The translations under genes were made by a program, and so were the position numbers. Below are positions 46,478-55,065 of a stretch of 64,000 nt of DNA, in pieces; the first letter of the stretch is position 1, and the number at the start of each line of letters is the position of its first letter. The DNA comes from Paraburkholderia rhizosphaerae (lineage in GTDB: Bacteria > Pseudomonadota > Gammaproteobacteria > Burkholderiales > Burkholderiaceae): positions 1 to 64,000 of the forward strand of contig NZ_SORE01000028.1 in assembly GCF_004366595.1 (NCBI RefSeq), in the 5' to 3' direction. Below the pieces are notes generated by a model, which had not been told where the DNA came from, ran no database searches, and saw nothing but the letters and a program-made list of their open reading frames with translations.

Positions 46478-46788
46478 TTGAGTCCTCCGTGCTCGAGGCG
46501 GTTTCCGGACGTCTCCACTTTCATTCCGGGGCGAACCGTGGTTTGACACGCACGGCGTTTATAGCGGCCATCGATGGATACGAGGCAGCAGTAACAGACG
46601 CCCATCCCGCAATACGCTCCCATGACCTGCCCACTATCGTTGCGGCCCAACTGCCGCACACCCACGGCGGCCAGCACGCTCCATACCGTTTCGCCCAGCG
46701 CGGCAAGAACGGGTTGACCATCGATAGTGATCGTTGTCTTCGGATCATCCAGTCGCTGGATGTCATATTTTCTTTCGAGAATTTTCAT
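46474..46788 (-). CDS. hcnA: Hydrogen cyanide synthase subunit HcnA ((2Fe-2S) ferredoxin-like)
   Basis: Small iron-sulfur subunit of 104 residues, the same length as Pseudomonas HcnA. Cluster ligands are Cys60, Cys65, Cys68 and Cys81 in AYCGMGVCYCCLV and RRACQT. ILERKYDIQRL at the N-terminus and VGVRQLGRNDSGQVMGA match recalled HcnA closely. The start at 46788 is preferred over 46800 on family length. It leads the operon and is preceded by a long AT-rich leader. No clear ANR box (TTGATnnnnATCAA) was found by eye upstream. Confidence 0.87.
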   Translation of the reverse strand: MKILERKYDIQRLDDPKTTITIDGQPVLAALGETVWSVLAAVGVRQLGRNDSGQVMGAYCGMGVCYCCLVSIDGRYKRRACQTTVRPGMKVETSGNRLEHGGLK

Positions 46789-47333
46789 GGGCCGTTGCAC
46801 TCCACGATGGCGGCGCTTTAGTCACTGTCCACTACCGATGATGATGTTTTTTATCCAGATCGCAGTTCACCGGGAATTTTTAAAAAAGCATTCCCAATAA
46901 ATTAATTTATATATTTAAAGCACGATATGGGACGAAATCGCGCAATTGTCACGCATCGACATACTTTTTAATTCAAATGTTTTTGAATATTTTATCTTTA
47001 ATGCGCAGCAATATGGGAAATTGTATTCCGGATTTTCAGGAGTGTCAGTCTTATTACTTTAAAATATTGAATTCCGCACACCTGATCCAGCACGCTATCG
47101 CGCGCTGCCACAAAAGTGGTTTGTTATCTGATTGCAGCAATTGACCCAATTGCACCGTCCGTCCGTTTGGCGACAACTTAAAATTTCTCCGCCACAACCC
47201 CGGGCTCTTGTCTGGCGTGTTGTCGCGCTAAATCAAGGCGGCGCGATTTGCGCCACGACCGATAACGCCAATATCGACTCACATCGGCAGGCTGATCTGC
47301 GATTTACGAGTTGCCGCGCCAAGCGAGCTGCGT
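46789..47333. other. 545-bp AT-rich intergenic region upstream of hcnA
   Basis: The stretch 46845-47075 is the most AT-rich in the window (runs such as ttaatttatatatttaaag), unlike the GC-rich surroundings. It should hold the hcnA promoter (leftward) and the 3' flank of the diguanylate cyclase gene. One perfect palindrome is present (46971-46988). No coding signal is seen. Confidence 0.6.
46971..46988. promoter_or_regulatory. Palindrome ATTCAAA-TGTT-TTTGAAT upstream of hcnA
   Basis: Perfect 7-bp arms ATTCAAA (46971-46977) and TTTGAAT (46982-46988) around TGTT, about 185 bp before the hcnA start codon. The dyad could be an operator. It does not fit the FNR/ANR or lux-box consensus, and part of its palindromic character may come from the AT-rich background. 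Confidence 0.4.
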
Positions 47334-48482
47334 TCACCCCGCCATCACCCTGTTGCGCCCGCGCGCCTTCGCCGCATACAACGCCGCATCGGCGCGCGCC
47401 ATCAGATTCGCAAGCGTCTCGCCACGGCGATACTCGTCCGCGCCCGCACTGAACGTATAAACAAGCAGTTCGCCTTCCGACAGCCGGCAACCGCCGCCTG
47501 CAATCGTCGCGCGCAACCGGTCGAGTTGCTCGACCGCGTCGGCGCGCCCGGTCGACCGATACAGCACCGCGAACTCCTCGCCGCCCAGCCGCCCGAACAC
47601 GTCCGTCGAACGGATATTCGCGGCCACCACGCGGCCGAAATGCGCGAGCACCTCGTCGCCGCATGCGTGACCGTACTCGTCGTTGATCGCCTTGAAGTGG
47701 TCGATATCGATAATCGCAATCGACAGGCGCGTGCCGTTCGCAAGCGTTTGCGCGATCCGTGCCTCCGCGCGCGCGAGAAACGCGCGACGCGTCAGCGCGC
47801 CGGTCAGCTCGTCGACGTTCGCCCAGCGCTCGAGGCGCTCGGCCATCCGGTCGTGCGCCAACATTACCATGCCGATCGACAGCGACGGCAACGCGAGAAT
47901 GCCGAGTCCGAGAAACGCAATATTCACCACGTTCGGCTGTAACAGCGCGGTTTGATGCACGAACCCGAACCCATAGATCAGCCCGCGCGACAGATGCCCA
48001 ATTGCGCCGATCGAAGCCGCGGCGGTCACGAAGTGGTAGCTGTACTTCGGTCGCCCAGGAATGTGGCCCTTATAAGTGATCCACGCGACCGATGCATACA
48101 CGTACGCGTGGAAAAACGATGAACTCGCAATCCGCGCGTTGATATCGACGACGACGTACGTCCAGCACAGGAAGCCGAGCATCATCGCGGCCCAGCACGC
48201 GTATTCGCCGAATTCGACCGGCTTGCGGCCGAAAAACTGCCGGCAGCCCTGCAGCATTTGCACCACAGCGATCGAAAACACGCCGTTGGCCGCAATCACC
48301 GAGAGGTACTGCGGCGTGCTGCGTTGCAGTGCGAAAAGAATCAGCCCGGCAATCGCGAGCGCATTGCCGCGAATCCAGTAGCCGACGCCGGGGATTGCCG
48401 CGGGCCGGAGCGAGCCGAGCACGGCCATGCTCATGATGCCGGAGAGCACCGTCACGATCAGGATACTGGCTGGATCTAGCAT
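47334..48482 (-). CDS. Membrane-bound diguanylate cyclase (GGDEF)
   Basis: Makes cyclic di-GMP from two GTP. It has 382 residues from the ATG at 48482. About six hydrophobic segments fill residues 5-210. A GGDEF domain covers about 215-382, with DELTGALTRRAFL, DIDHFKAINDEYGHACGDE and the active-site motif GGEEF at 300-304. An inhibitory-site RxxD (Arg291-Asp294) sits five residues before it, so product inhibition is likely. The longer frame from 48632 is not supported. It could control attachment traits such as the haemagglutinin, but nothing in the sequence ties them. Confidence 0.91.
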   Translation of the reverse strand: MLDPASILIVTVLSGIMSMAVLGSLRPAAIPGVGYWIRGNALAIAGLILFALQRSTPQYLSVIAANGVFSIAVVQMLQGCRQFFGRKPVEFGEYACWAAMMLGFLCWTYVVVDINARIASSSFFHAYVYASVAWITYKGHIPGRPKYSYHFVTAAASIGAIGHLSRGLIYGFGFVHQTALLQPNVVNIAFLGLGILALPSLSIGMVMLAHDRMAERLERWANVDELTGALTRRAFLARAEARIAQTLANGTRLSIAIIDIDHFKAINDEYGHACGDEVLAHFGRVVAANIRSTDVFGRLGGEEFAVLYRSTGRADAVEQLDRLRATIAGGGCRLSEGELLVYTFSAGADEYRRGETLANLMARADAALYAAKARGRNRVMAG

Positions 48483-48645
48483 GGGCGGCGCGATGCGGCG
48501 CAAAGCGCCGCGCAAGTTGCAGGAAGCGTACAGCGTGGTGCCGGAAGCGACGCGGCCGCGCAAAAAACAGAATGTCTGACAGTTTACGGCACAAACGGCG
48601 CATTTCTTGAAAACATGATTGTCGCGTCGCATTTAGAATGCCTAG

Positions 48646-49380
48646 ATGACCGAACCGCCAACCGTTCTTGCGCGCAACGAACCTGAATTGCCGCTGCATA
48701 CGCCGAGCGTTGCGTCGCTGACCACCGCCGCGGTGATCGCGCTAATCGCATGGCTTGCATTCGCCGCGCAAACCGATATCACGATTGGCCGGCTCGCCGC
48801 GCGCGGCTATGGCGTGCTCGACGCGCTCGACCGGATGAGCAGCTATCTGACCAATCTGACGGTGCTGCTGTGCGCGATCAGCTTCACCTGCGTCGCGCTG
48901 CGCCCGCCGACGCCGCCTGGGCGGTTCTTCCGCGCCCCGGCCGTGGTCACCGCGATTGTCGTGTACATGGCGTTCGTCGGCCTCGCCTATAACCTGCTGC
49001 TGCGCCATCTGTGGACGCCGTCCGGCTACCGGTCGCTGGTCAACGAAAGCCTGCATACCGTGCTGCCGGTGCTTGCCGCGCTCTACTGGCTGCTGTTCGT
49101 ACCGCGCTTTCATCTGACGATAAGACAGTGTCTGCTGTGGCTCGTGTATCCGCTCGTCTATCTGCTCGTGACGATGCTGCGCGGCAGTCTGTCGGACTTC
49201 TATCCGTACCCTTTCATCGACGTGCTCGAACTCGGCTACGCGCGCGTGCTGATCAACGAGACACTGCTGGTTTGCGCGTTTCTTGGACTGATGGCGGTGT
49301 TTATCGCGATCAACCATCGACGGCCGCGCCCGGACCGGGCATCGGCTGTGCGGAGCGCGCCGCGGGACACGGCGCAATAG
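48646..49380 (+). CDS. Pr6Pr family membrane protein
   Basis: A 244-residue inner-membrane protein with six predicted helices and charged ends. The segment VYPLVYLLVTMLRGSLSDFY followed by PYPFIDV is the diagnostic block of the Pr6Pr/FAR-17a-like family. The function is unknown in bacteria. It is divergent from the diguanylate cyclase gene, with starts 163 bp apart. Confidence 0.82.
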   Translation: MTEPPTVLARNEPELPLHTPSVASLTTAAVIALIAWLAFAAQTDITIGRLAARGYGVLDALDRMSSYLTNLTVLLCAISFTCVALRPPTPPGRFFRAPAVVTAIVVYMAFVGLAYNLLLRHLWTPSGYRSLVNESLHTVLPVLAALYWLLFVPRFHLTIRQCLLWLVYPLVYLLVTMLRGSLSDFYPYPFIDVLELGYARVLINETLLVCAFLGLMAVFIAINHRRPRPDRASAVRSAPRDTAQ

Positions 49381-49500
49381 ACGGTCGTCAAGCCCGCGTG
49401 ATGCTCGCGTTCGGCGCGGCACGAGGTTTGCGTTTTTCGTCAATGTAGCGGGCGAGCTGCCCGCCACCTGAGCGCAGCGAACCCTAAGACGAGCGAGCCG

Positions 49501-49728
49501 ATGACACTTAACCTGCCGCACGCAACGCGGAACTGGCATTTGCACACGCCAAACCCGCCGGAAGTCGATCCCGATCGGACACCGCCGCCGGACGGCGATC
49601 CGGACGCGCCACCCGTGCCGGAACGCGAACCCGGACAAACGCCGCCGCCCGCCGGCGACCCGCCGCCGGACAAGCGGCCGACCCGAAGGCGCGTGTATAT
49701 GGCGAGCGGGCCGCGAGCGTGCGGCTAA
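49501..49728 (+). CDS. Small Pro-rich protein, unknown function
   Basis: A 75-residue ORF starting MTLNLPHATRNWHLHTPNPP with a Pro/Asp-rich centre (PPPDGDPDAPPVPEREPG) and a basic C-terminus (KRPTRRRVYM). It has no signal peptide or membrane segment. The ribosome binding site is weak (GACGAGCGAG). It resembles in composition the small ORF at 35863-36030. It may be expressed, but the high GC content makes chance ORFs of this size common. Confidence 0.4.
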   Translation: MTLNLPHATRNWHLHTPNPPEVDPDRTPPPDGDPDAPPVPEREPGQTPPPAGDPPPDKRPTRRRVYMASGPRACG

Positions 49729-49831
49729 CGCGGATCGACATCATCGGTGAGCGACTCGACGCACTTACCTGCTATTGAGGCCGTCGCTGCAAGGCCAACG
49801 CCGCTGAGCCACCGCTGCCAGGCCACCGCCG

Positions 49832-50485
49832 TTAGCTCGTCGCGAGCTCCGCCAGCGTATCCCCGAATCCTCCGCGCGCGCGGCTGTCGATGCGCGCACT
49901 CGTGATCACACGCGGCGCCGCGCTCCACGCGATGCGCACACCCGCCGCCACAAGCAGATCGACCAGCGCGACATCCTCACAGCGCGCAAGCGGCGGAAAA
50001 CCACCCGCGCGCCGATACGCACGCGCCGACACGCCGAGATTCGCGCCGTGAATATGCCGGTGCCCATCCGCATTCATATATGTGCGATAGAACGCGGCGC
50101 GCGTGCGTTCGTGATGCATGGTCCAGTCGTCGACCGTGACCGGGCCGCACACCGCCTGCGCGCCCAGCGCGAGTTGCGCGGCCAGCCAGTCCGGTGCGAC
50201 GCGGCTATCCGCATCGGTGAACGCGAGCCAGCGCGCGCCGCGCGCGAGCAGCCAGTCCGCGCCGGCCGCACGCGCGATGCCGACATTGCGTGCCGCGATT
50301 TCAAGCGTGTCGACGCCGCGGCTGCGCGCCAGCGCCGCGCTAAGGTCATCGCAACTGTCGAGCACCACGACGATGCCCACCGCTTCACCGCGCAACCGCG
50401 GATGAGCGGCGGCGCGGCAAGCCGCACTCAGACACGCGTCGAGCAGCGTCGCTTCGTTATGTACGGGAATCACGACGCCGATCAT
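49832..50485 (-). CDS. Glycosyltransferase family 2
   Basis: A 217-residue GT-A fold enzyme. The N-terminus is IGVVIPVHNEATLLDACL. The DxD-like motif is in WLAFTDADSRVAPDWL near 90-105. Acceptor-region residues include GANLGVSARAYRRAGGFPPL and CEDVALVD near 165-175. It transfers a sugar to an unknown acceptor. Its start overlaps the stop of the methyltransferase gene as ATGA, so it is the third gene of a translationally coupled operon. Confidence 0.85.
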   Translation of the reverse strand: MIGVVIPVHNEATLLDACLSAACRAAAHPRLRGEAVGIVVVLDSCDDLSAALARSRGVDTLEIAARNVGIARAAGADWLLARGARWLAFTDADSRVAPDWLAAQLALGAQAVCGPVTVDDWTMHHERTRAAFYRTYMNADGHRHIHGANLGVSARAYRRAGGFPPLARCEDVALVDLLVAAGVRIAWSAAPRVITSARIDSRARGGFGDTLAELATS

Positions 50486-51114
50486 GCGAGCCCCTCCCGT
50501 TGTGCAACAGAACGGCCGTCCTTCGACCACACGTCGAGCAGCAGGTCGGGTTCTTCGTGATGAACCAGTTTTGTGAGCTCCGTGCACGCATCGAGCGCCG
50601 CGTGCGCGGCAACCGCGGACTGGCGCCGCTCGACGAACGCGTGCCGCCAGTGGCACGCGATCAGCGTGCCATCCGCGCTCAACGATGCACACGCGCGTTC
50701 GGCAAGCAGCGTCATGTCGCGCGGATCGAGGTAGTACGCGAGCTCGCCGATCACGATCAGATCGAACGGCGGATCCGCCGACGGCGTCGTCGATGTCGAC
50801 GGCGTGGTTGGCCATTCATACGGCAACACGCGCCGCTCGATATGGACGTTAGGCAGGCTCGCGCAGCGCACTTGCGCAAGAGCCACCGCGCGGCCGCTCA
50901 GGTCACACGCGATCAGCACGTCGCAGCGGGTGGCAAGCAGCGCGGTCAGCTCGCCGTTTGCACAGGCTGGCTCGAAGGCGCGGCGATATCGTTCGCGCGG
51001 CAACGCGGCGAGCGTCAGCTGTTGCTTGCGGCGTTCGTACCAGCGATGCCGATAACCCCACGGATCATCGTCATCGCGGTACAGGGCGTCGAAATAGGCG
51101 GCGGAAAGCGGCAT
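50482..51114 (-). CDS. SAM-dependent methyltransferase, NodS-like
   Basis: A 210-residue class I methyltransferase. The N-terminus SAAYFDALYRDDDDPWGYRHR resembles the NodS family, which N-methylates the sugar amine of rhizobial Nod factors. The cofactor motif region AFEPACANGELTALLATRC lies near 47-66 and VIACDLSGRAV follows. It lies between an acyl-CoA dehydrogenase-like gene (20-nt gap) and a glycosyltransferase gene (4-nt overlap). The longer upstream frame is Arg-rich and rejected. The substrate is unknown; an amino sugar is an inference from the family. Confidence 0.82.
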   Translation of the reverse strand: MPLSAAYFDALYRDDDDPWGYRHRWYERRKQQLTLAALPRERYRRAFEPACANGELTALLATRCDVLIACDLSGRAVALAQVRCASLPNVHIERRVLPYEWPTTPSTSTTPSADPPFDLIVIGELAYYLDPRDMTLLAERACASLSADGTLIACHWRHAFVERRQSAVAAHAALDACTELTKLVHHEEPDLLLDVWSKDGRSVAQREGLA

Positions 51115-51134
51115 GTACGGTTCCTTTGGACAGG

Positions 51135-52265
51135 TCAACAGGCGAGCCGCCATAGCGCGTCCGGCTCGCACGCAAGCGGATCCGGTCCATCGCGAAGTGC
51201 GCTGCCCAGGTCGGCTTCGTCGCGTTCGGCATGGCTTTGGCGCAGAAACACCGGCAGATCGGCTGCCGCGCGCGCGAAGTGGGCATCGCTGCAGAGCGGC
51301 GCTGCGCCGAGCGCGCGCGTCACATGGGTCAATATCGCGCTGGCCGCCTGTTCGACAGCAATGCGCACGCGCATCGCGCGCAACGCCGCGTCGGCACGCG
51401 GATAGGTGTCGATCCAGCCGGCGGTTTCGCGCAATAGCGCGCGTGCCGCGGCCAGTTGCGCGTCGGCTGCGCCGAGATGCGCGCACGCATGCGGTTGCGC
51501 GCGCCGCATCAGATACGCGCGCAGCGCCGCGGCCAGTTCGACCGCGCAGCCATACCAGCAGGCGGCGATGCCGGCACCGCCATGCCAGAAGCCCGGCCGC
51601 GCGAGGTACGCAGCGGGTTCGCCGATCTGCCGCGCGAGCGCGCCGTCGAAGCGGACTTCACAGGTGCCGGTCGCGGCCATGCCGACTGCGTGCCAGCCGC
51701 CGTCCGACAGATGAATGGATGGCTGTGCGAGGTCGACTGCGGCAAGCACCGGCTCGCCATAGCGGGAGACCGTCACGAGCGCGTGCGTCAGCTGCGCGGC
51801 GCCCGAACACCACGGCTTCACGCCTTCGAGCCGCAATGCCGTGCCGCTGTCCTCGGGCGCCGCGATCACTTTCTGATGCGGTGGCTCGGCGGCCCACACG
51901 CCCCAACGCCGGCCCGGCGCGGCAAGTTGCGGCGCATGGAGCTCCGCCAGAATCGCGAGCGCATCGGTGTGGCCCTCGTAGAGCTTGACCAGCGACAGAT
52001 CGCACGCCGCTACCGCCGCGAGCGCACTCCAGCGCTGCACAGTGCGGCCGCGGCCCGGCAGCGGCAAGCGGTCGAGGCCGCGTGCGCAGAGGGCTTCGAG
52101 CGCGGCGCCGCGGCTTCGCGGTGCATCGGACTTGAAGCGTAGCGCGGCAAGCTGTTGCTCGAGCGCGCGTTGCAGCGTGGGCGCGTGACGTTCGTCGTGG
52201 TTGACGTGCTCATCAGGTTCGCGGCGCAAAGCTTCACTCAGCGCATCGTTCACGATGTCGCTCAT
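51135..52265 (-). CDS. Acyl-CoA dehydrogenase-like protein
   Basis: A 376-residue flavoprotein-like sequence. The middle beta-domain is recognisable (WGVWAAEPPHQKV, LEGVKPWCSGAAQLTHALV and the ATGTCEVRFD strand), followed by a helical C-terminal domain. The N-terminal helical domain is short, and the usual catalytic Glu context is not obvious, so chemistry other than fatty acid oxidation is plausible. It is the first gene of a three-gene operon with a NodS-like methyltransferase and a glycosyltransferase. Confidence 0.75.
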   Translation of the reverse strand: MSDIVNDALSEALRREPDEHVNHDERHAPTLQRALEQQLAALRFKSDAPRSRGAALEALCARGLDRLPLPGRGRTVQRWSALAAVAACDLSLVKLYEGHTDALAILAELHAPQLAAPGRRWGVWAAEPPHQKVIAAPEDSGTALRLEGVKPWCSGAAQLTHALVTVSRYGEPVLAAVDLAQPSIHLSDGGWHAVGMAATGTCEVRFDGALARQIGEPAAYLARPGFWHGGAGIAACWYGCAVELAAALRAYLMRRAQPHACAHLGAADAQLAAARALLRETAGWIDTYPRADAALRAMRVRIAVEQAASAILTHVTRALGAAPLCSDAHFARAAADLPVFLRQSHAERDEADLGSALRDGPDPLACEPDALWRLAC

Positions 52266-52598
52266 CGGGACCTCCGTCGGGAATCATTTCGGCCAACCCA
52301 GGTCGCTCCAAACGGAACCCAGCGAACCCTGCCGTTCCAAATGGGTCCGCAAACGCCATGCCCATGCCGATGCGCAAGATTGCACGCGATGCCGGAAATC
52401 CGTACCGCGCCCGAGCGCCCGCGCCGCGGCCCGCTCGCGCAAAACAACGCGTGCGCGGCGCGGATCGCGCAATACTGTGCAAGAGAACGGTGAAAGCGAA
52501 ACGGCGGCACAGGGTTTGCAACGCCTCCGGGCATCCGCCGTCCGTTGCTGATCGCGCAGGTTCGCGATTGTCCGTCTACGACCGTCACGAGGTTTCCG

Positions 52599-54200
52599 AT
52601 GCCCACTTCCGCCCCGCTGCAAAAGGTCGCCGCCCTCACCGACCTCGACGAATCCCGCCCCCGCCGCGTGAAGCTGGGTGACACACCGATCCTGCTGATC
52701 CGCACCGGCGACACGGTTCACGCGTACAGCGCGGATTGCCCGCACGCGGGCGCGCCGCTCGAAGAAGGCGCGATCTGTAATGGGCGACTGGTTTGCCCAT
52801 GGCACAAAGGCACCTTCGAGATCGCCAGCGGCGCGCTGGTCGAACCCCCGGCGCTGCTGCCGCTCACGCGATATCCGGTAAAGATCGACGGTGGCGACGT
52901 GCTGGTGTCGTCCGAGCCGGCAGCCGATGGCGCCGGCGGCGCACCTGAAACTGCGCAGGCGTCCGTGCAGCGCAGCGATGCCGCACAGCCCACGCAACCG
53001 GCTACCGCCCGTGTCTTTGCGATCGTCGGCGCGGGGGCGGCCGGCGCGGCCGCCTGTGCGGCGCTGCGCGAGTTCGGCTATCGCGAACGCATCGTGCTGA
53101 TCGACGACGACGCGCACGCGCCGTACGACCGCACCGTGCTAAGCAAATTCGTGCCGTCAGGCGAAATGGCCATCGATGACGTGCCGCCGCTTTTGCCGGA
53201 TGGTTTCTTCGAGCAGCACGACATCGAGCGGGTGCATGCGCACGCGACGCGCCTCGACGCGCAGCGACGCGAAATCGAGTTCGACGGCAAGCCGATGCTG
53301 CGCTACGACGCCGCGCTGATCGCAACCGGCGGCACGCCGAAGATGCCGCCGTTGCGCGGTAGCCACGAACACGCGCTCAACGAGCGGCTGCTGTTGCTGC
53401 GCAATCGCGCCGACGCGGCGCGTCTCGCGGAACTCGCCGCACAGGCTCGGCACGTGGTCGTGCTCGGCGGCGGCTTTATCGGGCTCGAAGTCGCCGCGTC
53501 GCTGCGCAAACGCAAATTGCGCGTGACCGTCGTGTCGCCGGACAGCGTGCCATTTGAAAAGCAGTTCGGTGTCGAACTTGGCCGCATCTTTATGAAGTTG
53601 CACGAGGAGAACGGCACTGAATTCCGGATGCGCACGCAAATTGAAGGCGTCGAGGACGGCCAACCGCTGCGCGCGCGACTGTCAGGCGGCGATGTGCTCG
53701 ATTGCGACTTTGTCGTTGCGGGAACCGGCGTCACACCCGCCACGCACTTCGTCACCGGTGTCGCGCATAACGACGATGGCGGGCTGAACGTCGATACGAC
53801 GATGCGTGTCGCGGACAACCTGTACGCGGCCGGCGATGTGGCCGCCTTTCTGTACGGCGACAACCGGCGTGTACGCATCGAGCACTGGCGGGTCGCGCAA
53901 CAGCACGCACGGGCGGCCGCGCGCGCGATGGTTGGTGGGGGCGAAGGCGAACCGCTCGTGCCGTTCTTCTGGACCGATCACTTTGACAAGAACTTCAACT
54001 ATCTTGGTCATCCGCAAGCGTGGGACGAAGTCGTGATGACGGGCACGCCGGATACGTACGAGTTCGTCGCGCTGTTGTGCAAGCACGATTTTGTCGCAGG
54101 AGCGCTGGGGTGCGGGCGCGATACTGAACTGGCGCGTTTGGCGGAAGCGATGCGCAGGCCGCTTGGGTGTCAGGAGGCGAAGCGGTTGATTGGGGCGTAA
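52599..54200 (+). CDS. Rieske-domain FAD/NAD(P) reductase (AIFM3-like)
   Basis: A 533-residue fusion. An N-terminal Rieske domain (1-105) has ligands Cys47/His49 in CPHAG and Cys66/His69 in CPWHKG. A linker rich in Ala, Gln and Pro (105-140) follows. The flavoprotein part has FAIVGAGAAGAAACAALREF near 145, an NAD(P) motif (VVVLGGGFIGLEVAASLRKR) near 285 and the FAD-binding LYAAGDVAAF near 410. It likely passes electrons from NAD(P)H to an oxygenase or ferredoxin partner not seen nearby. The ATG at 52599 has GAGG six bases upstream. Confidence 0.9.
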   Translation: MPTSAPLQKVAALTDLDESRPRRVKLGDTPILLIRTGDTVHAYSADCPHAGAPLEEGAICNGRLVCPWHKGTFEIASGALVEPPALLPLTRYPVKIDGGDVLVSSEPAADGAGGAPETAQASVQRSDAAQPTQPATARVFAIVGAGAAGAAACAALREFGYRERIVLIDDDAHAPYDRTVLSKFVPSGEMAIDDVPPLLPDGFFEQHDIERVHAHATRLDAQRREIEFDGKPMLRYDAALIATGGTPKMPPLRGSHEHALNERLLLLRNRADAARLAELAAQARHVVVLGGGFIGLEVAASLRKRKLRVTVVSPDSVPFEKQFGVELGRIFMKLHEENGTEFRMRTQIEGVEDGQPLRARLSGGDVLDCDFVVAGTGVTPATHFVTGVAHNDDGGLNVDTTMRVADNLYAAGDVAAFLYGDNRRVRIEHWRVAQQHARAAARAMVGGGEGEPLVPFFWTDHFDKNFNYLGHPQAWDEVVMTGTPDTYEFVALLCKHDFVAGALGCGRDTELARLAEAMRRPLGCQEAKRLIGA

Positions 54201-54275
54201 GCCGCTTGAGCAGTAGCTAGCGCATTGACATGCCTGCCAGCGAGGGCCAGTGCTCCGGCAGGTTTGCGCTTGCGG

Positions 54276-54579
54276 TCACAGCCGGCCGCTTGTCTTCAGA
54301 CTGCGTGGGAACCGTCTGACCGGGCCACCCACGCCTTCATACACGACGAGCCGCACCGCGAAATGCACGCATGCGTAGCGGCCAACAAAGCGGTTCAGTA
54401 CGTCGCCGAACAGCGTGACGTCACCGGGTCCGGCAAATCCCGACGGTTGGAGGCCGACGTTCACGTTCACGGTGCGTTCGGTGCACGCACCGGCGACTTC
54501 GGAATCCTCATCGAGCCACACGTAGTCAATGGCTTCCTCGTGCAAGCGCAGCACCGCAGCGACTTCGATTCACTCTTTC
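54276..54579 (-). pseudogene. Possible remnant of type VI secretion gene tssF (C-terminal part)
   Basis: About 100 codons read VLRLHEEAIDYVWLDEDSE, then VNVGLQPSGFAGPGD and VTLFGDVLNRFVGRYACVHF. The second half resembles the end of TssF/ImpG, where a FAG....LFGAVLDRFFA.YVSINSFT block precedes the C-terminus. No start codon with ribosome binding site was found and no other T6SS genes are nearby, so it would be a stray fragment. The match is from memory of one motif block and is tentative. Confidence 0.35.
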
Positions 54580-54601
54580 GCCTGACGGAATTATCGGACG
54601 C

Positions 54602-54620
54602 TATGTCACGTCGTGACATA
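54602..54620. promoter_or_regulatory. Perfect 19-bp palindrome upstream of the HiPIP gene
   Basis: TATGTCACG-T-CGTGACATA, nine-base arms around one base, 88 bp before the HiPIP start codon. It looks like the operator of a dimeric helix-turn-helix regulator. Direction and regulator are unknown; the HiPIP gene is the nearest downstream coding sequence. Confidence 0.6.
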
Positions 54621-54708
54621 TATTGAATAGAAAGAGAACAATGGAGAAAAACCAGGCGTCTCAAGCCAATCGTAAAGGTTAATCGATTGCTGAATCAGGA
54701 GGTTCCAC

Positions 54709-55020
54709 ATGGCACTCTCTCGCCGCCATTTCATGATACTTGCCGCATCCGTTGCGTCGACATCGGTGTGGTCGGCCGAAGCACGCGCGAATGCACCGGT
54801 GCTGTCCGAAAACGATCCGACTGCAAAAGCGCTGGGTTACACAACCGACGCGAACACCGTCGACAAAGCGAAATTTCCGCGCTACGAGACGGGTCAGACC
54901 TGCGCGAATTGCCAGCTTTATCAGGGCAAACCAGGTTCAGCCAACGGCCCTTGCCCGACCTACGGCGGCAAGCTGGTCGCAGCAAAAGGATGGTGCAACG
55001 CGTATGTGAAGAAAACCTGA
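54709..55020 (+). CDS. High-potential iron-sulfur protein (HiPIP)
   Basis: Small periplasmic electron carrier with one 4Fe-4S cluster. It has 103 residues. AGGAGG five bases upstream gives a strong start. The N-terminus SRRHFMILAASVA is a twin-arginine signal, as expected for a cofactor folded before export. The cluster ligands are Cys65, Cys68, Cys82 and Cys96 in the family order CxxC-x13-C-x13-C, with GWCNAY at the end. It is convergent with the oxidase operon, so it is a candidate electron donor to that oxidase. Confidence 0.94.
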   Translation: MALSRRHFMILAASVASTSVWSAEARANAPVLSENDPTAKALGYTTDANTVDKAKFPRYETGQTCANCQLYQGKPGSANGPCPTYGGKLVAAKGWCNAYVKKT

Positions 55021-55065
55021 GCAAAACGCCTGTCACGACGCCGGAGGACCGCTCCGCTCTGCCGG

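Larger units (their letters stand above)
54201..54708. other. 508-bp region between reductase and HiPIP genes
   Basis: Contains a possible TssF C-terminal remnant on the minus strand and a perfect 19-bp palindrome at 54602-54620. No intact gene is seen. GC content falls between 54590 and 54690. Confidence 0.5.

Noticed and set aside
46789..47333. ANR/FNR or lux-type box upstream of hcnA
   Set aside because: No sequence close enough to TTGATnnnnATCAA or a 20-bp lux dyad was found by eye; a matrix scan would be needed.
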